From Paralactobacillus_A sp963926925 (GTDB lineage Bacteria; Bacillota; Bacilli; Lactobacillales; Lactobacillaceae), in contig CAWUZD010000005.1 of assembly GCA_963926925.1 (NCBI GenBank), positions 1-7,898 on the forward strand: a stretch of DNA of 7,898 bases, written 5' to 3'. Of this stretch, positions 1 through 6,179 are shown piece after piece (the first letter of the stretch is position 1; each line of letters begins with the position of its first letter). The position numbers were made by a program, and so were the translations under genes. A model generated the notes under the pieces. That model saw nothing but the letters and a program-made list of their open reading frames with translations. It had not been told where the DNA came from and did not search any database.

Positions 1-26
1 TTAGCAAGTTTTATTTTACTTGTCAA
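1..26 (-). promoter_or_regulatory. Putative strong promoter P2 reading off the left edge (-10 cut by window end)
   Basis: On the minus strand a consensus -35 TTGACA lies at 21-26. After a 17-base spacer the window ends in TAA (3-1), the first half of a -10 box, preceded by TGC as in an extended -10. The 25 bases upstream (27-50) are A/T-rich and UP-element-like. It lies beyond the lysS terminator and points away from lysS. In Bacillus subtilis lysS is followed by an rRNA operon, so an rRNA promoter is the likely meaning. This is inference, because the -10 box and the downstream gene lie outside the window. Confidence 0.45.
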
Positions 27-92
27 CTACTTTTTTATTCATTTTGCAAAAGTAGTATTTAAATAATCATCACTTGCTTAACAGCAAATATT

Positions 93-121
93 ATGTTATC
101 AGCATTTCTTTATAACGTCAA
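93..121 (-). promoter_or_regulatory. Putative upstream promoter P1, first of a tandem pair
   Basis: The minus strand reads TTGACG (-35, 116-121), a 17-base spacer, then TAACAT (-10, 93-98). TGA (99-101) directly precedes the -10, giving the extended TGn form. The -35 sits immediately past the U-tract of the lysS terminator, which doubles as an A/T-rich upstream region. Its -35 is 95 bases upstream of the P2 -35, close to the spacing of tandem rRNA promoters in Bacillus. The -10 matches consensus at only 4 of 6 bases, so activity is less certain than for P2. Confidence 0.35.
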
Positions 122-131
122 GTAAAAAAAT

Positions 132-177
132 AAAAAAATCGTGTTAATTGTTAAATTTAACAATTAACACGATTTTT
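132..177 (-). terminator. Rho-independent terminator after lysS
   Basis: Positions 134-155 and 156-177 form a perfect inverted repeat with 22-base arms. On the minus strand the hairpin starts 11 bases after the lysS stop and runs into a T-rich tract (A-runs at 124-130 and 132-138 on the plus strand). The stem is AT-rich but long. The plus strand also has a short T-run after the stem, so it could work in both directions, though no plus-strand gene is visible here. Confidence 0.9.
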
Positions 178-188
178 AATTCATTTCA

Positions 189-1700
189 TTATTTAGTATG
201 TTCAGGACGCATTGTTGGGAATAATAATACGTCACGAATAGATGGTGCATCGGTCAAAAGCATTACCATGCGGTCAATACCAATTCCTAAACCACCCATT
301 GGCGGCATACCATATTCCATAGCTTCGATGTAGTCTTCATCAATGCTTTCGGCTTCATCATTACCAGCTTGCTTTTCAGCCATTTGTTCTTCAAAACGTT
401 GCCGCTGATCAATTGGATCATTTAATTCAGTGAAAGCATTCGCATATTCATTACCACCAATGAATAATTCAAACCGTTGCACAAACCGTGGATCTTTAGG
501 ATCCTTCTTAGCCAATGGTGAAACTTCAATTGGATGACCATAAATAAAGGTTGGTTGGATTAAAGTATCTTCAACAAATTCTTCAAAGAATGCATTGATA
601 ATATGACCAACTTGCCAATATTCTTCATATTTAACATGATGTTCATCAGCTAATTGCCGTGCTTCATCTAATGACATTGGTTTCCAAAAATCAACGCCAG
701 TTTGTTCTTTAATTGCATCAACCATATGCTTACGAACAAATGGTTTGCCTAAGTCAATTGCTTGACCTTGGTAAGTAATATCAGTCTTACCTAAAACTTT
801 TTGAGCAGCATAACGGAAGATATTTTCAGTTTCAACCATAACATCTGATAAATCCCAATATGCAGCATATGTTTCTAATGAAGTAAATTCAGGATTATGC
901 TTGGTATCCATACCTTCATTCCGGAACACACGACCAATTTCATAAACACGTTCCATACCGCCAACCATCAAACGCTTCAAATGTAATTCCAAAGCAATTC
1001 GTAAGTATAAATCAATATTTAAAGCATTATGATGGGTAACAAATGGCCGTGCAGCAGCACCACCGGCACTAGTATGCAATACTGGTGTTTCAACTTCAAT
1101 GAAGCCTTCATTGTCCAAGTATTCACGAACAGCTGAAATAATCTTGGTACGTTTCATAAACCGATCCATACTTTCAGGATTAGAAATCAAGTCTAAGTAA
1201 CGTTGCCGATATTTTTGTTCAACATTAGTTAAACCATGATACTTATCAGGAAGTGGCCGTAATGCTTTAGATAACATGGTAACGTGATCAGCTTTAACAG
1301 TTAATTCACCAGTATCAGTCTTCATTACTTCACCAGAAATCCCTAAAATATCACCTAAATCTGATGGTTTAAAGATTTCATTATAGTTTTCTTCACCAAC
1401 AACATCTTTACGAACATAAATTTGAATACGACCAGTCCGATCCATGATATCAGCAAAGCCAACTTTACCTTTACCACGTTTTGACATCATTCGACCAGCA
1501 ATTACAACCTTAACTGGATGTTCTGCTAATTCTTCTTTAGTCTTATCACCAAATTCATCACGAATTTGTTGAGTAGTGTGGTCACGATCAAAACGATGAC
1601 CGAATGGATCAATACCTTCGTCACGTAACTTTTGCATCTTTTCACGACGAACGCGTAATTGATCGTTCATTTTGCTATCATTTGTCTTATTATTAGCCAA
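189..1700 (-). CDS. lysS: Lysyl-tRNA synthetase, class II
   Basis: Attaches lysine to tRNA-Lys using ATP, in the cytoplasm, as a homodimer. The 503-residue product is full length for the bacterial class II enzyme. An N-terminal OB-fold anticodon-binding domain spans about residues 64-145. The catalytic domain follows with class II motif 1 around 181-208 (ending IEVETPVL), motif 2 around 256-278 (GRVFRNEGMDTKHNPEF) and motif 3 around 469-477 (GGLGIGIDR). The start is TTG, not ATG: GAAGGAG lies 8 bases upstream and no better start is seen. The gene follows dusB after 33 bases with no terminator between, so the two are probably co-transcribed, as in other Firmicutes. A strong terminator follows. 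No T-box leader is seen in the dusB-lysS gap. Identification is certain; the start is very likely. Confidence 0.98.
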   Translation of the reverse strand: MANNKTNDSKMNDQLRVRREKMQKLRDEGIDPFGHRFDRDHTTQQIRDEFGDKTKEELAEHPVKVVIAGRMMSKRGKGKVGFADIMDRTGRIQIYVRKDVVGEENYNEIFKPSDLGDILGISGEVMKTDTGELTVKADHVTMLSKALRPLPDKYHGLTNVEQKYRQRYLDLISNPESMDRFMKRTKIISAVREYLDNEGFIEVETPVLHTSAGGAAARPFVTHHNALNIDLYLRIALELHLKRLMVGGMERVYEIGRVFRNEGMDTKHNPEFTSLETYAAYWDLSDVMVETENIFRYAAQKVLGKTDITYQGQAIDLGKPFVRKHMVDAIKEQTGVDFWKPMSLDEARQLADEHHVKYEEYWQVGHIINAFFEEFVEDTLIQPTFIYGHPIEVSPLAKKDPKDPRFVQRFELFIGGNEYANAFTELNDPIDQRQRFEEQMAEKQAGNDEAESIDEDYIEAMEYGMPPMGGLGIGIDRMVMLLTDAPSIRDVLLFPTMRPEHTK

Positions 1701-1708
1701 ATCAATTA

Positions 1709-1715
1709 CTCCTTC
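1709..1715 (-). promoter_or_regulatory. Ribosome binding site fixing the TTG start of lysS
   Basis: The minus strand reads GAAGGAG, a near-perfect Shine-Dalgarno sequence, 8 bases before TTG at 1698-1700. This pairing of strong site and TTG defines the start; the first internal ATG (residue 11) lies too far from it. Confidence 0.85.
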
Positions 1716-1733
1716 TCTTAAAAACTTATTATA

Positions 1734-2741
1734 TTATACACGAGTAGCGTTCTCTTTCGCAGCTCGTGCTTCTAATTTATCGATTAAATCATCAAGAGCA
1801 TCATCAATTTCTTTTTGTGTTTCTACAGAGTTTACCTTAGCACGTGTCCGTGCAGCATGAGGAATGCCCTTTAAGAAGTAACCAGCTTGCATTCTAAATT
1901 CACGGCATGCGACGTTTTCACCTTTAAGGTCAATTAAACGTTGCAATTGTAATTTAGCAGTTGCAATCTTTTCACGTGGAGTTGGTTCAGGTAACATTTC
2001 GCCCTTTTCAATATAAGCTTGCATCCGTTTGATAATCCATGGATTACCTAAGACAGCACGACCAATCATTACAGCATCAGCACCAACTTCATCAATGATG
2101 TACTTAGCATCTTCAGGCGTACGAATATCACCATTAGCCATAAATGGAATATGCAAGGCTTGTTTTACTTCCTTTAAAATATTCCAATCAGCATGACCAC
2201 TATACATTTGCTTACGAGTTCTACCATGCATTGCAATAGCAGCTGCACCACCACGTTCTGCAGCAAGGGCATCTTGCACAGCATAAACGTGATCCTTATC
2301 CCAACCTGTCCGCATTTTAACAGTTACTGGTTTATCAACAGCATCAGTAACAGCTGCTACCATTTCATAAACTTTATCAGGATCTAGTAACCAGTGCGCA
2401 CCAGCATCAGTTTTAACAACTTTATTAACGGGGCAACCCATGTTGATATCAATAATATCGGCTTGGGTATTCTTATCAATAAATTTAGCAGCTGCAACTA
2501 ATGTTTCCTTACTACCACCAAAAATTTGAATACTCATTGGATGTTCAATTTCAGCAACATCAAGCATGCTTAAAGTCTTCTTATTGTGATAAATTAAGCC
2601 ACGATCACTAATCATTTCACAAACAACTAAGCCTGCGCCAAATTCCTTAGCAGTAACACGAAAAGCCATATTAGTAACACCAGCCATTGGTGCAACAACA
2701 ATACGATTAGGAATTGTTAAATTACCTATTTTCCATTCCAT
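1734..2741 (-). CDS. dusB: tRNA-dihydrouridine synthase, DusB type
   Basis: FMN-dependent, NADPH-using enzyme that reduces uridine to dihydrouridine in the tRNA D-arm. The 335-residue product has the expected length. Visible marks are the FMN-barrel start APMAGVTN (17-24), the catalytic cysteine in NMGCPVNKV (Cys103), KMRTGW (142-147), HGRTR (172-176), NGDI (203-206) and IGRAVLGNPW (226-235), which bind FMN phosphate and tRNA in this family. A helical C-terminal tRNA-binding domain follows from about residue 245 and ends in a charged, Ala-rich tail. The ATG at 2741 has AGGTG 8 bases upstream. It sits directly before lysS, the conserved Firmicutes pairing. The family is certain; the dusB symbol rests on similarity and on position next to lysS. 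Confidence 0.95.
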   Translation of the reverse strand: MEWKIGNLTIPNRIVVAPMAGVTNMAFRVTAKEFGAGLVVCEMISDRGLIYHNKKTLSMLDVAEIEHPMSIQIFGGSKETLVAAAKFIDKNTQADIIDINMGCPVNKVVKTDAGAHWLLDPDKVYEMVAAVTDAVDKPVTVKMRTGWDKDHVYAVQDALAAERGGAAAIAMHGRTRKQMYSGHADWNILKEVKQALHIPFMANGDIRTPEDAKYIIDEVGADAVMIGRAVLGNPWIIKRMQAYIEKGEMLPEPTPREKIATAKLQLQRLIDLKGENVACREFRMQAGYFLKGIPHAARTRAKVNSVETQKEIDDALDDLIDKLEARAAKENATRV

Positions 2742-2895
2742 GTATTTTTCACCTATTCATTATTAATATTATTTGCCATGATAACACAAATTATGTTATC
2801 AATCATCCGTTTAATTAATTTTCATTAATTAAATTCACTATTTACTAGTATAATCATTCATTCATAACTGTGCTAGTGGCGAATTAATAAAATGG
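2742..2895 (-). promoter_or_regulatory. hslO-dusB intergenic region with candidate dusB promoter and an inverted repeat
   Basis: This 154-bp gap has no convincing terminator for hslO. Two minus-strand -10 candidates are present. TATCAT at 2778-2783 is preceded by TGT as an extended -10 and would give a leader of about 30 bases. TATACT at 2847-2852 would give a leader over 100 bases. Neither has a good -35. The first overlaps an inverted repeat, arms TGATAACA and TGTTATCA (2779-2801, 7-base centre), which could be an operator. A pure A/T hairpin (2810-2833, 10-bp arms) lies upstream and lacks a T-tract. The dusB ribosome site is AGGTG at 2750-2754. Confidence 0.35.
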
Positions 2896-3786
2896 CTACT
2901 TACTATTTTTTTGTTTTAAAATATCTTTTAATTCACTTTCAGAATATTTGTAATGCTTCCCACAGAATTTGCAAGTAACTTCAGCACCATGATCTTCATC
3001 AATCATTGCTTGTAATTCTTTGGTACTTAAGGTTGCTAACAAATCAGCAAAGTGTTCTTTTGAACAATTGCAATGATAACTAATTTCTTCAGTTCCTAAG
3101 AATTTTAATGCTTCATCACCAAAAATTCGTTTAAGGATTTGTTCAGGAGTATTACCTTCACGTAATAATTGGGAAACCAATGGTAAATCCTTAAGTGTCT
3201 TTTCCAAATTAGTTAATTCTTCATCTGTTGCACCTGGTAAAGCTTGAATTAAAAAGCCACCAGCTACACCAATAGTACTATCAGCATTAACAAAAACTGA
3301 TAAGCCAACAGCTGAAGGAATTTGTTCAGACTTAGCTAAATAATAAGTAAAGTCTTCTCCTAATTCACCGGATACTAATGGTACTTCACCAGTAAATGGT
3401 TGTTTTAAGCCTAAGTCCTTAGTAACACTCAATGAGCCATTTGTGCCGACTGCACGTTGAACATCAATTTTACCTTTCTTATTAAGTGGTAAGTTCACAT
3501 GGGGATTTTGAATATAACCACGTAAATGACCTTGCGCATCAGCATCAGTAATAATGCCACCAACTGGGCCATCACCATTAACACGGACAGTTAAATGTTG
3601 ATCTCCTTTTAAACCCGCAGCAGCTAATAACCCACTACCAACTAAGGTCCGACCAAGAGCAGCTGAAGATGCACTCCAAGTATCATGAATTTGTTGAGCT
3701 TTACGAACTGTTTCAGTTGCATTAACTGCAAAAGCGCGTAAAGAACCATTTTCAGTAATTGCTTTAACTAAATAATCGTTACTCAT
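2896..3786 (-). CDS. hslO: Hsp33 redox-regulated molecular chaperone
   Basis: Cytoplasmic holdase chaperone. In Hsp33 a C-terminal zinc site keeps the protein inactive until oxidation forms disulfides, releases zinc and exposes the substrate-binding surface. The 296-residue product matches the family length. The N-terminal core (about 1-230) has the conserved GPVGGI (73-78), the GYIQNPHV strand (90-97) and SGELGEDFTYYL (139-150). The four zinc cysteines are all present: Cys239 and Cys241 in CNC, Cys272 and Cys275 in CKFC. The redox switch should therefore be intact. The ATG has AAGAGG 8 bases upstream and the stop is TAG. It lies downstream of ftsH but is separated from it by a strong terminator and has its own promoter overlapping that terminator. 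The coaX gene found between ftsH and hslO in Bacillus is absent. Confidence 0.97.
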   Translation of the reverse strand: MSNDYLVKAITENGSLRAFAVNATETVRKAQQIHDTWSASSAALGRTLVGSGLLAAAGLKGDQHLTVRVNGDGPVGGIITDADAQGHLRGYIQNPHVNLPLNKKGKIDVQRAVGTNGSLSVTKDLGLKQPFTGEVPLVSGELGEDFTYYLAKSEQIPSAVGLSVFVNADSTIGVAGGFLIQALPGATDEELTNLEKTLKDLPLVSQLLREGNTPEQILKRIFGDEALKFLGTEEISYHCNCSKEHFADLLATLSTKELQAMIDEDHGAEVTCKFCGKHYKYSESELKDILKQKNSK

Positions 3787-3818
3787 TATTTTTGCCTCTT
3801 AATAATTATTTCATTCAA

Positions 3819-3848
3819 ATTATATATAAAAAAAACAAGTAATCTCAA
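3819..3848 (-). promoter_or_regulatory. Promoter of hslO, overlapping the ftsH terminator
   Basis: The minus strand reads TTGAGA (-35, 3843-3848, 5 of 6 to consensus), an 18-base spacer and a perfect TATAAT (-10, 3819-3824). Start of transcription would fall near 3812, about 25 bases before the hslO ATG and just upstream of its ribosome site. The -35 lies in the loop and descending arm of the ftsH terminator hairpin, and the spacer contains its eight-T tract. Only about 80 bp separate the two genes, so no other place for a promoter is evident. Confidence 0.65.
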
Positions 3849-3867
3849 CCGAGATTACTTGTTTTTT
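3828..3867 (-). terminator. Rho-independent terminator after ftsH
   Basis: Arms 3830-3846 and 3851-3867 pair over 17 bases around a 4-base loop. On the minus strand the hairpin starts one base after the ftsH stop and leads into eight Ts (A-run 3828-3835 on the plus strand). The core arm, AAGTAATCTC with its complement, is the most stable part. Confidence 0.93.
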
Positions 3868-3868
3868 A

Positions 3869-6043
3869 TTATTTATCGTCTTCATCATTGCTCTTAGAGC
3901 TTGATGATGCTTGTGATGGTGCAGCACTAGCACTTGATTCTTCTTGTGCTGATGCAGCAGATTCACTAGCAGCAATGCTATCAGCCATTGATTGACTAGC
4001 TTCTTGTGAAGCCAATGCAGCATCGCTAGCTGCAATCTTTTCATCAACCTTTTCTTCAGAGGCTTGCCGCTTGGCATCCTTAGCTTCTAATGCACTCTTA
4101 GCTTCTTCGTACGTTGATGCTTCTTTTTCACTTGGAAATTCATTTGGATTTTCATCAGGCATCTTACCATTATTAAACAAACTCAAGATTTGTTTTTCAT
4201 TTAATGTTTCGTACTTAAGCAATGCTTCCGCAATCAACTTATGTTGTTGCCGATGTGCTTCAATGATATCGTGAGCACGTTTGTGACATTCATCAATAAT
4301 TCTTCTTACTTCATCATCGATGGTTGCGGCAGTTGTTTCAGAATATGCTGGCCGTGAGAATTCATCTTGTTGAGCATTTTCTAATGTAACTGTCCCTAAA
4401 CGATCACTCATTCCATATTGGGTAACCATTGTCCGTGCAATTTGGGTAGCTTGTTCAAAGTCATTTGAAGCGCCACTTGATTCTTGATCGAAGATAATTT
4501 CTTCAGCAGTACGACCACCTAATAAACCAGTGATTTGTTCTAACAATTCCTTCTTAGAAAGTAAGAATTCATCATCACGTGGTAACATTACGGCATAACC
4601 ACCAGCACGGCCACGCGGAACAATTGTTACCTTCCGTACTTTACGAGAATCACTCAATACTAACCCAATAATTGCGTGACCAGCTTCGTGGTATGCAACT
4701 GTTAAGCGTTCTTGTTTACTCATAACACGATCATGTTTAGCTGGTCCAGCAATCACACGGTCTTCGGCTTCATCAAGGTCAGAAGCATCAATTTGCTTCT
4801 TACCACGCCGTGCTGCAACTAAAGCACCTTCATTCAAAAGGTTTTCAAGGTCAGCACCAACAAAACCAGGTGTTTCACGCGCAATTTCTTTCAAGCTAAC
4901 GTCAGGTGCTAATGGCTTACCCTTCGCATGGACTTTCAAAATTGCTTCACGACCCTTAACATCAGGACGACCAACTAAAATCTTCCGGTCAAAACGACCT
5001 GGCCGTAATAACGCTGGATCCAAAACATCAGAACGGTTAGTAGCAGCAATGACGATAACGCCTTCATTACCAGTAAAACCATCCATTTCAACTAACAATT
5101 GGTTCAAAGTTTGTTCACGTTCATCATGGCCACCGCCAATGCCAGCGCCACGTTTTCGACCAACCGCATCAATTTCATCAATAAAGATAATTGCAGGTGC
5201 ATTCTTCTTAGCTTGATCGAATAAATCACGAACACGTGATGCCCCAACACCGACAAACATTTCAACAAAGTCAGAACCAGAAATTGAATAGAATGGTACA
5301 CCAGCTTCACCAGCAACCGCTTTTGCTAGTAATGTTTTACCAGTACCAGGAGGTCCTTCAAGTAAAACACCTGATGGAATTCTTGCACCTAAAGCCTTAA
5401 ACTTATGCGGATCCTTCAAGAATTCAACAACTTCAACTAATTCTTGTTTTTCTTCTTCTTCACCAGCAACATCGGAGAAACGAACCTTGTTAGCCTTCTT
5501 ATCAGCCTTCTTAGCTCTTGACTTGCCAAAGCCCATCATCCGGCCGCCTTGACCACCTTGGCCAGCTTGTCCCATCATCATGTAGAAGAAGATGATGATA
5601 ATAATCATTGGAACAATCATTGTTAACAAGTTGACCCATAAACCAGAATTAGATTCTTGTTGTACACTAACTTTTACATTCTTATTGGCAGCTAATTTTT
5701 GTACTTGTGCCAAGTTAGAATCATTTGTTGCTATACTAGTTGAAAAGTGCGTCACAGTATTTGAAGAAGATGAAGAACTCATCACTCCAGTACTTGATTT
5801 AGGCGCTTTTTGAGCTTTACGATAAGCACCAGTAACTTTATAAACACCATTACTTGGCTGCATTGAAAAACTCTTAATATCATTATCTTTCAGTTCACTC
5901 ATGAACGTACTTGATGAAATAACCTCTGTCGATGATGAATTACTGTTACCACGGAAAAACCATGAAAAAACAGCTAACAATGCGACAAAGATAACCACAT
6001 AAAATAGGCCACTTGAAAATAACCCATTTTTCTTCTTCTTCAT
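3869..6043 (-). CDS. ftsH: ATP-dependent zinc metalloprotease FtsH
   Basis: Membrane-anchored AAA+ protease that unfolds and degrades misassembled membrane proteins and short-lived regulators, as a hexamer. The 724-residue product has a first membrane segment at about 12-30, an extracytoplasmic domain at about 31-135 with a serine run (89-94), and a second membrane segment at about 138-157. The AAA domain carries Walker A GPPGTGKT (230-237), pore loop MFVG (262-265), Walker B IIFIDEID (285-292) and second-region-of-homology arginines 347 and 350. The protease domain has HEAGH (452-456) and the likely third zinc ligand Asp528 (SNDFEQAT). The tail after about 630 is low complexity, rich in Ala, Ser and Glu, ending SNDEDDK; it makes the protein longer than the roughly 640 residues of E. 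coli and B. subtilis FtsH. I chose the ATG at 6043 because AGGGGG lies 6 bases upstream and the product begins MKKKKNGLF, a typical FtsH start. An in-frame ATG at 6106 would add 21 residues but has no ribosome site. Confidence 0.98.
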   Translation of the reverse strand: MKKKKNGLFSSGLFYVVIFVALLAVFSWFFRGNSNSSSTEVISSSTFMSELKDNDIKSFSMQPSNGVYKVTGAYRKAQKAPKSSTGVMSSSSSSNTVTHFSTSIATNDSNLAQVQKLAANKNVKVSVQQESNSGLWVNLLTMIVPMIIIIIFFYMMMGQAGQGGQGGRMMGFGKSRAKKADKKANKVRFSDVAGEEEEKQELVEVVEFLKDPHKFKALGARIPSGVLLEGPPGTGKTLLAKAVAGEAGVPFYSISGSDFVEMFVGVGASRVRDLFDQAKKNAPAIIFIDEIDAVGRKRGAGIGGGHDEREQTLNQLLVEMDGFTGNEGVIVIAATNRSDVLDPALLRPGRFDRKILVGRPDVKGREAILKVHAKGKPLAPDVSLKEIARETPGFVGADLENLLNEGALVAARRGKKQIDASDLDEAEDRVIAGPAKHDRVMSKQERLTVAYHEAGHAIIGLVLSDSRKVRKVTIVPRGRAGGYAVMLPRDDEFLLSKKELLEQITGLLGGRTAEEIIFDQESSGASNDFEQATQIARTMVTQYGMSDRLGTVTLENAQQDEFSRPAYSETTAATIDDEVRRIIDECHKRAHDIIEAHRQQHKLIAEALLKYETLNEKQILSLFNNGKMPDENPNEFPSEKEASTYEEAKSALEAKDAKRQASEEKVDEKIAASDAALASQEASQSMADSIAASESAASAQEESSASAAPSQASSSSKSNDEDDK

Positions 6044-6049
6044 ACGCAA

Positions 6050-6055
6050 CCCCCT
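6050..6055 (-). promoter_or_regulatory. Ribosome binding site fixing the ftsH start
   Basis: The minus strand reads AGGGGG, 6 bases before the ATG at 6041-6043. No similar site precedes the upstream in-frame ATG at 6104-6106, which supports the shorter protein. Confidence 0.75.
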
Positions 6056-6086
6056 GCTAACTTTTCCAAAAAAGATACTATATAAA

Positions 6087-6115
6087 ATAATATCATATCT
6101 ATGCATATTTAACCA
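6087..6115 (-). promoter_or_regulatory. Candidate extended -10 promoter of ftsH
   Basis: In the 136-bp tilS-ftsH gap the minus strand has TATTAT (-10, 6087-6092) directly preceded by TGA, an extended -10. TGGTTA (6110-6115) is a weak -35 at 17 bases. Two ATGCAT palindromes (6101-6106 and 6115-6120) flank or overlap the -35 region and could be a binding site. No CIRCE element or CtsR heptamer repeat is visible, although ftsH is heat- or CtsR-regulated in some lactobacilli. No terminator is seen after tilS, so read-through from tilS is also likely. Confidence 0.4.
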
Positions 6116-6179
6116 TGCATTAGAATATATACACCCAAATTAATATTAATGTATACTTTTATGATAATTTAACTCTTTT

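Noticed and set aside
1701..1733. T-box or other leader upstream of lysS
   Set aside because: The gap is only 33 bases and contains little beyond the ribosome binding site.
2810..2833. Ten-bp-arm hairpin as an hslO terminator
   Set aside because: The stem is purely A/T and no T-tract follows on the minus strand.
3820..4077. 85-codon minus-strand reading frame overlapping the ftsH end
   Set aside because: It is a shifted frame of the low-complexity ftsH tail and runs through the terminator; it has no sensible protein character.
6041..6106. Upstream ATG at 6106 as the ftsH start (21 extra residues)
   Set aside because: It has no ribosome binding site, and the added residues do not look like FtsH, whereas the ATG at 6043 has AGGGGG and a typical MKKKK start.
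6044..6179. CIRCE or CtsR operator upstream of ftsH
   Set aside because: I looked for the CIRCE inverted repeat and for paired GGTCAAA heptamers and found neither.
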